Source: Perkinsus olseni (taxonomy: Eukaryota > Perkinsozoa > Perkinsida). From it: a stretch of 64,000 nucleotides of DNA. The translations under genes and the position numbers were made by a program. Below the pieces are notes generated by a model, which saw nothing but the letters and a program-made list of their open reading frames with translations, was not told the origin of the DNA and ran no database searches. The stretch covers positions 35,096 to 99,095 of the forward strand of contig JABANN010000049.1 in NCBI GenBank assembly GCA_013115125.1, given 5' to 3'. Below are positions 11,408-21,885 of this stretch, piece after piece; position 1 is the stretch's first letter; each line of letters begins with the position of its first letter.

Positions 11408-12743
11408 TCATGTCTCAGGCCCCCCGTGCATCATCGGTGTTACCACTGTCATCTGCAGTAGTTGTTGCGTTCTCTCTACTACTACTCCCCTCCTTCTGTG
11501 CCGGCATCTTCAGTCCCTTGTTATACTTTCCGAGAGTGCCTCTGTGACACCGTGCTGAAGTCAAGTCTCTGGTTTTGTTATTTTTTTAGGGTTGTTGTGG
11601 CGCGGCTGCATCTGGGTAAGCGAAAAAGTCGACCGCCGCTCCCCCTGAGATCCCTTGCAGGTTGTTCGGGCCCGAACCCCACCCCACCCAGCGTGGTACT
11701 GCAGATAGTCTTGGGCGCATCAGAGCCTCCGAAACTGAAGCATTTCGCCTGCTACTACGGGAGCCCCCACTGCAGCGTCACGCTGCACTCGGCCCAAGTG
11801 GGCGCCAACAGGACCCTGCACGGCATAGCGCATTCTTCGGGACCGGTCAAGCAGGCCTTCACGTACGCTTTGATCGACTATGGTCCTCGGCTGCCATTGG
11901 TCGGCTCAGGTCGATTGGGGAGTTGCTGCTGTTGCCTGATGGCGGGTCGTTGATGGTAGCGTCTCCGGAGCCTCTCTTCACAGCGGACGAGCATCGTGCT
12001 CGTCAGGTCTGGTTTATACCGCAGTACATCCCAGTGGGTACGTACGACCTTCACGCCTCCTCGACGGACGCAATAGACGGCGCCAAGAAGTTTGGACAAT
12101 TCTTGTCCATGCCCACTCCCAGGCCAAGTAGGTCCATGGACTCCATGGCCACATCGATACCCTCTCATTCTCAGTGCCTCCCGCCAGTACAACCGCAGGA
12201 CCTTCGCCCCCTACCCCCACCCGTAGGGTCTCTCTGCCCTTATTACCATACCCTCACCGACTTCTCAGATTCCGTAACGATGCCGTCTAAGGAGTCGCTC
12301 TTACTGAGCGCTTTGGTGGCTGGTGCTGTCGGCTTCGGGATTTCCATTGTGACCTCGATAATCGCTTTTTGCTTTTATCGCTTCTGCTTTCTTCGCATCC
12401 GGTCCTCTTCGGAAGCCTACCGTCCGTCCACAGCCTCGCCCTATCCCGGCCTCATCAGCCACCAGGAGGCCTGCGAGATGAGCCCATCCCTCATCACGCT
12501 GCCTTCCATCTCCGTCAGCCCAGTAGGTCCAACTGTGACAGCAGTGATAATCAGTTGCCTCGTCTCTGCTGCTGCTAGGTTCACTCTCAGACAGCACTAC
12601 TCCACCCCGGCTTCGGCAACAGCCCTTCCAGTAGGGACGCCACGTCGACTATGGACAGCGTCAGCGATTATGATGAAGCCTCGTTGCCGCCATCCCGTCA
12701 CTCGTTCCACGGCCTTCGTGCCTACCTCTACACCCTCAGTTGA
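11408..12743 (+). CDS. predicted type I membrane protein, unknown family
   Basis: The ATG at 11408 is followed by a signal-peptide-like segment (AVVVAFSLLLLPSFCAG). A candidate ectodomain follows, in which stretches such as LKHFACYYGSPHC and RQVWFIPQYIPVG lie in different frames and imply short introns. A clear transmembrane helix (LLLSALVAGAVGFGISIV and onward) is encoded at about 12298-12390, with a Ser-rich cytoplasmic tail. The last intron (12523-12578) restores the frame into a final exon ending at TGA 12741-12743. Two conserved-looking cysteines and one potential N-glycosylation site (NRT) support an extracellular domain. I do not recognise the family. Frames between 11550 and 12000 remain unresolved. 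Another ORF at 11662-12891 crosses this region but mixes correct and incorrect frames. Confidence 0.5.
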
Positions 12744-13037
12744 TCTCGGGCGTGTGGAGGTCGCTGTTGCCCGAATAGCGGTAGTCGAAGGCCGTCCAAT
12801 TTTGTCTTTCGTCTGGTGTACGGATGGTCTCACGGTCTTACCTCTTGGCCGTTCGGTCCTCATCATCCGTTATTCCCAGTCAGGTATTTAATGTAAACGA
12901 CCATTGATTCTCATCATTTTATGCTCCTCCGGAACGGCCAGTAACGATTATAAGGGGATATTCCGTTTCTCGGAGACAACAGCAGCCTTGCGTTGCCGGG
13001 AGAAGGAAGCATCGAGGCGTCAGGGCGCCCTCCTAGA

Positions 13038-13417
13038 ATGTCCCTCTTCCCGTCCGACACAGACGATGAGATGAAGGCCTTGAAAGGCGCCAGCTTGGAT
13101 GAGGTAGCGTGGCGTTACTCTCCTCAGTCCACCGATGAGTGTCAGGTCATCACCGCCCGGGATTGCGTGATATTTTCAACACCAGCATGCGGGTGGTGTA
13201 TCAAGGCGAAGAGGTTCCTAACAGAGGACCTCATGGTCCGCTGTAGCTTCTACAGTCTCCATGAGTAGGTCACAGCTGCATGTGTACTCCTTAGTCGTCA
13301 GTCAGCTCTCCACTGCTCGCGAGGGATCTCATCAATAAGACCGGCATGAGGACGGTGCCCAACATCTACATTAAAGGGCGGCATGTAGGAGGCTATGACG
13401 AGCTACAGAAAATGTAG
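13038..13417 (+). CDS. glutaredoxin-domain protein
   Basis: This is a small thiol oxidoreductase of the glutaredoxin fold. The first exon starts at ATG 13038 and carries CVIFSTPACGWCIKAK, a beta strand plus the redox motif CGWC (most dithiol glutaredoxins have CPYC). The last exon ends at TAG 13415-13417 and carries TGMRTVPNIYIKGRHVGG, matching the cis-Pro TVP loop and the GG glutathione-binding turn. The segment between (about 13230-13320) must contain one or two introns and I could not settle the junctions. About 40 residues precede the domain, acidic and without a clear targeting signal. The family role is glutathione-dependent disulfide reduction; whether this copy binds FeS cannot be told. 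Confidence 0.75.
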
Positions 13418-13661
13418 GGGAAGGCCACGGCCCTGGCGGCCCGCTGGGATGGCTTCACTTCAGCTACAGGAAGTGCCGTAGTGGGGACCCAGTAGACACC
13501 GACCAGCCAATATGTGATTTCATGGCGCGCGGTCATGATGCAGTTTTAAAGGCTTCCGAGTAGAGGGTATAGAGCCTCGAGTTTCAGCGTGTACAGCATC
13601 TTGTTGGGTTCACGAGTGCTACGCATCAGCCGCGTTCAAACGCAGAGGAGGTGCTTCTGTT

Positions 13662-14700
13662 ATGTCCTCGACAGCCAATCCCAACGAAGCCGAGGCAGCA
13701 GCACCAGAGTTCATCTACCATCAGGAGCGGGTGGATGGTCGAAAATGTGAGATACTGGACGAGGGCGCCTCCTGATAAGGTCCTCAGGTGCAATGCTGCG
13801 ACCCCCTACGCTTGAGCTGGGGCTGCTTCCCCACAAGGACGGCAGCGCCCGGCTGGGCTTTGGCGATACTGAGGTTTTAGTGGGGATCAACGGACCTGTT
13901 GAGAATCGGTAGTAAGCTTGAGTAGTTTCCGGCGCACCATTACGCGGGCAGGTTCCCTCTGGGCGTGAGTACCCCTGGTTACCCTCTGGACGTGTCAGTA
14001 CGGAGGGCCTCTGGCATGCCGACTGCTGAGGACAAGAGCGTTGAGTATCAACTCGCCAAGTTCATCAACACCATCATAGACACCCATCTACTGCCCGGCA
14101 ATACCATGATAACCATAGCGGTAAATTGCCATGGCGACCATTGATGAGCTTGAAGGTGCCCCTCTCAGGTCGAAGTGTTGAACGATGATGGCTCGCTGCT
14201 CTCTACGATCCTCAACGCGGCAATTCTCGCCATGTTGGACGCGGGTTCGATTCCCCTCAGAGGTATTATTCACCATCGTGTATTGTACACGCTTCATCGG
14301 TGGAATGCAGGCACAGCCTTCGCGGCAGCTTTGAGCAAACGCTATCAGCGTGGTGCTACACAGCTCCTAGTGGACCCCGATCGATCCGAAGAGGAGGTAG
14401 TAGCCAAGTGTAGCTGTTGCTTCGGTCATTCTCGTCACTTCAGTCTTCGGTCTTCAATGACACCATCGTTATCGACATACACTCTCAAGACGTGGTGATG
14501 TTAGTCGAGGACGTCGCCGTGGGGACGGCGAAGGAGGATGGCGGCGATGATGCGTTAGCTCCCACAGGAGTGGCCGCAGTGAAGGTCGGTTGTCTCGTGT
14601 AGCGATCTTCAGTGCCATCGTCTACCCTCAGGCGTTTGAGAAGTATGTCCGTTCCTGTCTAGCCGTACATTACCAGAAGATTCGAACGCTCAATGCTTAA
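13662..14700 (+). CDS. RRP46: exosome core subunit RRP46/EXOSC5-like (RNase PH fold)
   Basis: This is a subunit of the hexameric RNase PH-like ring of the RNA exosome, acting in rRNA and mRNA 3' processing in nucleus and cytosol. Exon 1 (13662-13746) has the RVDGRK start typical of RNase PH proteins. Exon 2 from 13788 encodes LELGLLPHKDGSARLGFGDT followed by VLVGINGPVE, the conserved beta-sheet core. Later come MITIAVEVL, DDGSLLSTILNAAILA, LDAGSIP and LLVDPDRSEEE. The final exon ends FEKYVRSCLAVHYQKIRTLNA with TAA at 14698-14700. The pattern fits RRP46 better than RRP41 or MTR3, though all are paralogs. Eukaryotic ring subunits are mostly catalytically inert scaffolds; I did not check phosphate-binding residues. 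Confidence 0.85.
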
Positions 14701-15077
14701 CAACAATACGTGAACATTCCTATGCGGCCGTTGTGTTGTCGTTAACTGTAGTGGAATACAGTCGCCGGGGAGGGAGGAGATTTACCACTGTCGTTGACGA
14801 CTGTTGGCGACTACCAAATTACTGACAACTATTAGCCAGGCTACTGGCTTCACTGCTGTTCCACTCGTGAATACTTCGTGGCTACGATGTTGATGGTTAT
14901 CAGTGTCATCATTCTCTTCGCACCCTTGCAACTCGCTCGGCCTGGTGATGATACCCTCTATGCCTGTGGAAGAGCCTAAGTCCGTAGCTACCTGTCCAAG
15001 TATACCGACTAACCCATAACATACCGTATGAACGATTGAAACGGGGCGTAACAGTGCTAGGATTAGTAGAAGTGTCC
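14701..15077. other. convergent intergenic region
   Basis: This separates the 3' ends of RRP46 (plus) and the LicD gene (minus). Short ORFs only; no repeat or RNA gene is seen. If the LicD gene has a further 3' exon it would lie here. Confidence 0.4.
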
Positions 15078-17998
15078 TCAGCATACTCCAGCAGCTCGGC
15101 AGTCCTCCCCACGAGGGAAGTCATCCGCACAGTTGTGATGTCCTGCACGAGGCTGCTGCCTTCTGTTGATGGCCGTGGGGGGCCCACCTGGAATGCTGCA
15201 CAGCATCTCGTTGTCAGAGTCCTCCACTCGGCCGAAGAATACACTCCTCAACCCATTGCGATAGAAGAGCGGGCCGTACCAAGCCGTGAGGTTAACCTAA
15301 CCTACCCACTACTTGCACTCCTGTAGACGCCTCCGACCTCAGGATTCCGCAAGGTGCGGTAGAGGCGATTATCGATGGGGACTCGCCAGGAGTCGTCGAA
15401 GGGCTCCTCTCTCATATTGTATTCGATGTAGAGGTGGTTATGGTCATTAGCTTGCAGTATCCAGGACTGAGGGGCTATCGATGGCGACGCCAGTAGTTAC
15501 CCTACACGCCCGTTTTCGTGCTTCCGAAGGTAGTAACCGTCTCGGAGGACTACTGGCAGTACTTCCGTCTCAATGCGCATGAAGTCCTGAGCGTGTGGTA
15601 TGGATGACGCCATGCAGGAGTTGGCCCTCACTTCCGTGTGAATGTGCAGGTCGATGTCCCCATCCCAGTCCAGCAGTTTTCCGAACTTCAACGACCCGAG
15701 AAGGGCGCCATCTGTTATCATGTACCTTCGAGTGAGAAGCTGGTGACAGAATGAGCCGAAGAAAAGAGTACCGGAAACCGAGCCGGGCGAAGAGGTCATG
15801 GGTGTAGTCCATGAGCCGACGAAGGGTTCGTTGACAGCATGGGGGGATAGAGAAACCCTTGTACCTGCTGGTGGTGACTCGAGAAGGAGAGGATAGGCCC
15901 GACCCACATCCAGGTCATATCGCAGTTGGTTGATTGAATGGTGCACCCGAAGTTGATGGATCGTCCGTCGACGGTGTGGAACCTGCTGGGCTTGCTGCTG
16001 CTGCCGGTCGCTGTGTTGGCTGCAGCTATTAGTCACATCTTGAGATCGTTGTGACGCATGAACAGCTGCCCCTGGAGGTAGGGTGTAGTCGTCAGGTTCA
16101 ACGACGCCCCTTCAACTCCGTCGAAGTAGCCTTGCCGAGGCGGACCGAAGTAGTACGACTGGACCTCCGCACTGAGGAGGACCCGATACAGAAGGGCTCA
16201 ATCGACCAGCCACCACCTCTGGTAGAAATCTTTACGTCCCCATAGATGAGGCCGGGCATGGTTGAACTCCCCTGTGGGGATGTCTGCCATGTAAGCGCTG
16301 GAGCACCTGGGCAGCAGTTCGACCCTGTGGTGATGGTCGCGATGCCGGTATTAACGTAGCGAATGCGAGTGGCCGTCTGCTGTGGTTGGGCCCCCAAACC
16401 TTGAGATCCCTCATGTGCAGCATGAAGTCCAATATGGCCCACTCGCCGTTGAGGGCCGGGTGGAAGTAGTGACTGTCGACGGGACCATTAACTGTAGCTG
16501 CTGCTCACCTCCTTACGAGGCTTGAAGCACTTGAAGGGAAGTGAGAAAGCTTGGTGAGGTCGTGTCGGCCAGTTTACACGGGGGTTGGACAGAGCCTGCC
16601 AGCAGGCTGCTGGTGACGGTAGTCGACCTTCTACTGTCCGGAAGGGGTTGGAAGCTCCAATGGTAGGTCGGGTCGAAGTGGATGCTCCAGTGGTGAGTAA
16701 CCAGCCGATAGGCGTAGTCGACGTAGACGAAACCCTCATCAATAGACGGGCCTCCAACGAAGCCTACTTTAGTGCTAGACAGGACCTGGGAACTTGATGG
16801 CAACTTTCTACTGTCGCTGGTATGGGTACGTCGATCATGAGGCCTAGGGACTCTCTGGACTGGGGTATCATAGACCCTGCTACGATGAAGACAAAGTTGG
16901 TATCAATCATTCCCGTTCTTATGAAGATATTGAGTATCTGAGGTTGAAGGCTGCATTCCACACGTCAATGTGATCACGTTGTTTATAGCGGTGAACAGTT
17001 TCAGTGGGTCCGACTCCCGAGCTACCAGATTCACTGACTCAATAAGGGCGTATGGGTGACCCTTACTCTGCCGAGGGGTTCGCCAGCGTATCCAGACAGG
17101 ACTCTCCAGCCCCTCCGCTGGTCAACGATCCTTCCGCCCTCCCTGCAGTGAGGGCTGTCCTCACCACCACCTTGGAGGAGGACAGCCACCTCGGGGAACT
17201 TCTCCGCTATCGCCAGGAGTAACTGCGTGACTATCAGCGGCACTGTGATGAGAGGGAGTACCTCTGGTGAGGGGCATCCGTTCTCCGATGGTACTAGGAA
17301 GGTGACGTCCTCAAACGGATGTCCTTGTAGAGGATCGCCGCGTGGCGGGCGGAAGTCGAAGCCTTCAGGACTGCCTTCAACCTCCTCGAGAATAGCGTGG
17401 GCGTAGACAGCCAGCATAGGCCAGTGACTGGCGTCCAGTAGATAACTGTTGAATGGAGTCATGCCGAGGTGAGCAGCACGGGGGCACCTGTGCTGAAGGG
17501 CCTCTCTCACGAGGGCACGGAGTGTCCCCTTAGGAATACGGCAGTTGAGAGCTGTCGTAGCCAGCTTCCAGTGCGCAAGTATCTACCTCGGGCGGTGGGC
17601 CAGGGGAGGGAATGGTAGTACTTACTATGCCACCAGCAGTGACAACAGCATTGAAGCAATGAGGGAGTTGATGAATTCTATCGGGTAAGATGCCCTCCAT
17701 CAAAGACACCGCCAGAGCCACACCTTCGAGGGTGCAGTGGTAGGGGTAGGACTCCACTGATAGAGACCGTTGTGCAGGAGAGGCAACCTGTGATGGGTGT
17801 CGTCTAGCAGGGGCTCTTCCTTCCAGTGACCACCTTGTCCGAACAGTGGGCTCTGAGGTCCCTCATGGCCTGGGGCCAATCGATACCATCGGCTGTGTGT
17901 GAGCAGGAGGTGGTGTCCTCTATGTAGTTCGCTGCTACTACGACCACTAGCAGGAGGAGAAGCAAGGGAATATACCTCATGAAAACCCTGGGCCCCAT
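15078..17998 (-). CDS. membrane-anchored LicD/fukutin-family protein
   Basis: LicD-domain proteins (phosphocholine transferases in bacteria, fukutin/FKRP ribitol-phosphate transferases in animals) attach phospho-alcohols to glycans in the Golgi. The start ATG at 17998 gives a short N-terminus and a strong hydrophobic signal-anchor ([18 protein letters not shown]), predicting a type II Golgi membrane protein. The middle, about 600 residues with introns, has no motif I know. Near the C-terminus are [13 protein letters not shown] and [19 protein letters not shown] then IDLHIHTE, the LicD hallmark with its metal-binding acidic cluster, followed by LYIEYN. The upstream and LicD parts join across an intron whose unspliced reading gives an in-frame TGA at 16033-16035; splicing from AAGAT to GTTCCACACC restores the frame. 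The final stop is probably at 15078. The domain call is firm; the exon list is incomplete. Confidence 0.75.
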
Positions 17999-18098
17999 CT
18001 CTTACACCCATTGACGACTAAAGACTACACTCAGTAGAAATGTGACCACAATAAGACGATAACAGCACTAGTGTTAATCATCATCCCCGCGACTCGAC

Positions 18099-19455
18099 CT
18101 ACTCCCGACCGTCCATGGTCGCCGCGTTGTCAGGCTCGTCATTCATCGCCATTGCAGTGAATTGTTGCTGTTGACCTGTGAGACCAAGCTCATGAGTCGG
18201 CCATAGGAGGCTGCTGGTAGTACTCACCTGCAGTTTGTTGGTGTCTCTTCCTGCCTAGGACCAGACCCCTGAAAGGGAACGGGTGATGCATGAGGCCAAT
18301 TGTGAAGAGATAATTACTTCTTAGGTGCGCCACTTGACATGATCGATTGATGATGTTGTTGTTGATAATACTCATTCTGGGAGCTCTCGGACGCCGCTGA
18401 TGTAGTGAAGCCGCCACCTGCAGGGAGGGGTCTAAGAGGCAGAGGGACCCGAGTGCAGCTCACCCTGGAACTGCTGCTGTTGGGTCGACCGAGACGACGA
18501 GGCCGGCACGCCGAGATCATCACCGCCAGCGCTGGAGAAGTCATCGGGGGAGGCCGCGGCGGAGTCGTTGCCGAAGCCACTCGGAACACCGCCCAAGGAG
18601 TCGACGGTGGAGTAGCCCTGTCGACTGCTGCGGAGCCTTGCTTCTGAGGGGGGAGAGATCACTACGAGGAGGGCTGGGGCTGCTACCTTTAGCCTGCTGA
18701 GCTCGCAGTCGTGCCAGCTCCAGCTGCTTCTTCTTGGCCACTTCCTTGGCTTCATTCATCTGATGATAATAACCTCCCTTCACTACCACACTCCATCACG
18801 CATTACTTTGCTTTGCTCGATCATCTGGGCTAACCTCTCCTCGTGGGAGTCCATCTCGGTATAGGTCTTTATTTGCGATAGAGTCACAGCCTCTCGGTAA
18901 CTAGTGCAAGCGACGGTAGCCAGCCGCAAGCGACCTGCAGGGAGCCTACCCAAAGCTGACCACTTCGTCAAATGCAAAAACAAGATCGAAGACATTATCC
19001 AATACCGTATCTTCCGTAACAGACGTCTTGACCACATCTTGCACGACCTGGGCACAGCAGCTTAGCCCAGCAACAGACCCCTGATCCCCTACGTTAGTAA
19101 AGAGCTTGAGAGTGTCGAGGTCCTCGAGTATGTTAGACTGCCTCGTCGTGATGAGCACCTGAGGATGAGCGGCATTCGGTAGGGATGGTAGGCCGGTAGG
19201 GGCTGACCAAGTATAGCTGCTCCATCGGTTGATAGACATAACGGATATTCTCCGTCTCGATGTAGGTGTGGTCGGACTTCTGTGATTCGACCAGTTTTAT
19301 AAACGCTCCCAGTAGACCTGGACGATCAATACTCAAGCGGGGTGATTCACGAATTGCGATTTTCTACCTTCAATTCTGAGCCTGGGGATGTCGACGAACT
19401 GCCTCGCAAGGAGTGTCTTTTGCTTTGACACCACTGCTGCTGATAAAACCACCAT
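18099..19455 (-). CDS. coatomer subunit delta, copy A, lacking the mu-homology domain
   Basis: Delta-COP is part of the F-subcomplex of the COPI coat, which drives Golgi-to-ER vesicle budding. Exon 1 (19455-19368) encodes [23 protein letters not shown]; exon 2 starts at 19317 with [11 protein letters not shown]. The longin domain continues with [33 protein letters not shown] and [14 protein letters not shown]. Then [12 protein letters not shown] and the basic helix [16 protein letters not shown] follow, all matching the first half of delta-COP. A Ser/Gln-rich linker and [12 protein letters not shown] follow, but a TAG at 18101-18099 ends the protein at roughly 300 residues. Family members are about 500 residues with a C-terminal mu-homology domain, for which there is no room: the LicD gene starts 100 nt downstream. 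Copy B ends the same way. Confidence 0.85.
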
Positions 19456-19642
19456 AAATAAGAACCAGTCGTGGAAGAAAAAACGAGGAACTGACGATCA
19501 TCATCCTCGCATCACCACCACCAGCATCAACACCACCGCCGGGCTCCAGTGAAAAATAGTAGGCTACTAGTACTATGATAAGGATACAATGAGTACGACG
19601 CTGGACAGCAGATAACCCAACCATTCATGAGTCGGCATGGTC

Positions 19643-20954
19643 TCACTCAAGGCCTTGGTCAGAGGGTTGAGCATTCATCGCCATCATCTCACCAAGAGTA
19701 GGGGGGATAGCTGACGACGCACGCTGTATACCGACACTCGGGTACTACTTACAGTTGGGCCCAGGCTGCTGTCCTCTCTTGCGGCCAAGGACCAGTCCCC
19801 TAAAGAGAAGGACCTCCAACTAGCTGTCTCATGCTAGGAGTCATGGTACTACTTCTTAGGCCCTCCTCCCATAGGAAAGGCTGCTTCATATCGGTCGTCC
19901 GAGGCAGCTGCAGGATGGACTTCGGCAGCACTCGTAAAGCCCCCACCTAACACGCACGTCCCCAGCGTCCTCTGAGGGCCTCAGCGTGACCTTGAAATCT
20001 ATCGCTTGGCGCAGCAGCTGGAGGGCTCCTATCTTCTCCATAGGGGCCTACTACCGCGTCACTGCCAAAGCCTGTCGGGGAGCCATCGCCAACAGAAGGC
20101 ATCATACGGCTGCGCAGCCTCTCCTCTGACCAAAAACGACACTAGACCACCGTCACCCAGCGGACCCTGACTACCCTTGGCGAGCAACGCCCTCTGCCTG
20201 GCCAGCTCCAGCTGCTTCTTCTTGGCCACTTCCTTGGCTTCATTCATCTAATGATAATAACCTCCCTTCACTACCACACTCCATCACGCATTACTTTGCT
20301 TTGCTCGATCATCTGGGCTAACCTCTCCTCGTGGGAGTCCATCTCGGTATAGGTCTTTATTTGCGATAGAGTAACAGCCTCTCGGTAACTGGTACAATAG
20401 CCTCGCAAGCCGGTGAACCCTCCACGACGACCTCACCCAAAAGTGATAACTTCATCAAAGGCGAAGACTAGGTCGAATGCACTGTCCAGCACCGTCTCCT
20501 CACTGATGGTGTTCTTGACAACCTCAGGGACAACCTGACGGCCAGCAGCAGCAGCTCAACCCAGAGCCCGAAGCAGCCGTCACTGCAGCAGCACGCACAA
20601 TAGTGAGGAGCTTCAGCGTATCCAAGTCTTGCAGGATGTTGGACTCCCTGCTAGTCAGTAGCACCTGAGGATGAGCGGCATTCGGTAGGGGTGGTAGGCC
20701 GGAAGGGGCTGACCAAGTAAAGCTGCTCCATCGGTTGGTAGACATAACGGATATTCTCCGTCTCGATGTAGGTGTGGTCGGACTTCTGCGATTCGACCAG
20801 TTTTATGAACGCTCCCAGTAGACCTGGACGATCAATACTCCGACAGGCCCTCCCTCACGTATCCACCTTCTATCCTCAACCTCGAGACATCGACAAACTG
20901 GCGGGCCAATAAGACCTTCTGGTCGGACACGATGGCTGCCGAAAGTACCACCAT
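19643..20954 (-). CDS. coatomer subunit delta, copy B, lacking the mu-homology domain
   Basis: This is a head-to-tail duplicate of the gene at 18099-19455, separated by 187 nt. ATG at 20954 opens [19 protein letters not shown], then VDVSRLRIE. The second exon, [17 protein letters not shown], is nearly identical to copy A at nucleotide level, as is the exon with [12 protein letters not shown] and [15 protein letters not shown]. The parts encoding [19 protein letters not shown] and the linker are more diverged. The tail is [14 protein letters not shown], then an intron, then [17 protein letters not shown] with TGA ending at 19643. Like copy A it stops before any mu-homology domain. Two uneven levels of similarity suggest an old duplication with local gene conversion. 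Middle exons were not all fixed. Confidence 0.8.
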
Positions 20955-21885
20955 ACCTTGTGAAAAGATACGACTTTAAAAACTGCTGCCAGCAGTCACA
21001 TGCTCCTCACACTGGGTGCACTGAACGCAAGTCGAATGAGGTTCAGAAAATCACACAGCATTTCATCGACGCCTCGGATACCCGCTGCTTCGCTTCGCGT
21101 TCTTCGTCACTCGAGTTTTCTTCTCACTCGACTTCGTGACAGGTTCAAGTGAAGCTCGAGGAATGGCTGGATTGCCGCGGACCATCTGGTGTGATTAGGG
21201 CAAGTTATGGTAACGCTGCCACTGCCAGCAGTCGGCCTACCTTATCAAGCTCCTGAGCGAAATGCTCCAGGCCAAATTTCTGTCGAACCCAATCCTCACA
21301 TACTTTCTCTCTGTTAGCCTGACAACACTCCCAAGTACTGGGCTCGCTGATTATGCGACTCTAGCGATACATCATCAATATGGTGTCTGCCGTAATACTA
21401 CTGCAGTGCTGCACAGGTATACACGTGTAGTGACTTCACGTCTATACCTGTGCCACATCAGAGTGCAAGGCATTACGCTGTGTAACAGTGGTTCTTAGGT
21501 ATGGTCACCATCACCATCATCAGGTATTATAAACTATACCATCTATTAATACAGTAGAGTTCATCGAGTAGAGCACATTGGCCGCTCTTAGGAACTCTGC
21601 TCATTGAGATTCCTCAATCGCCGAGATTATACAACAAAAATTTTAAAATCAACCCTGACAGATCGCCAACCCTGTATTATGCTCTAAGGCTATATTGTAT
21701 TCATTCCCTTCGGTGCTCAGATCAACATTGCGCAACTCCGAGACATACCCGGCGGTGAGCACTCTGCGGCGGAGCGATGGGTCGGGGAACTGTATTTGAT
21801 CAAGCGATTTTTGTTTTTTGCAAAATACGCGTAAATCCACTCAAGCCGTCGAAAAAACTATCACAAGAATGGCAGTCAAAGTCAC
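20955..21885. other. intergenic, between ALG2 3' end and delta-COP copy B promoter
   Basis: It has short ORFs only: 78 codons plus at 21262-21498 and 63 codons minus at 21649-21840, both without motifs. A 17-bp hairpin is annotated separately. AT-rich tracts lie near 21530-21660. No RNA gene is recognised. Confidence 0.4.
21411..21453. repeat. inverted repeat, 17-bp arms, 9-nt loop
   Basis: The left arm at 21411-21427 (GCACAGGTATACACGTG) pairs with the right arm at 21437-21453 with one mismatch, around a TAGTGACTT loop. It is non-coding. It could be a solo end of a small inverted-repeat element or a transcript hairpin; no target-site duplication was confirmed. Confidence 0.55.

Noticed and set aside
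11662-12891. 409-codon plus-strand ORF
   Set aside because: It crosses introns and mixes frames. The transmembrane part is real, but the first 100 and last 110 codons lie in a frame that disagrees with the signal-peptide, ectodomain and final-exon frames.
14238-14262. tRNA box B-like GGTTCGATTCC inside RRP46
   Set aside because: It lies in a conserved coding segment (DAGSIPLRG) and is explained by the codons.
16033-16059. Gene boundary at the in-frame TGA in the LicD gene
   Set aside because: A 54-nt GT-AG intron removes the TGA and joins two coding-like parts in frame, so one gene is more likely than two.
21649-21840. 63-codon minus ORF downstream of ALG2
   Set aside because: It reads plausibly as protein but has no motif and no link to a neighbour; ALG2 already has a natural stop at 21886.
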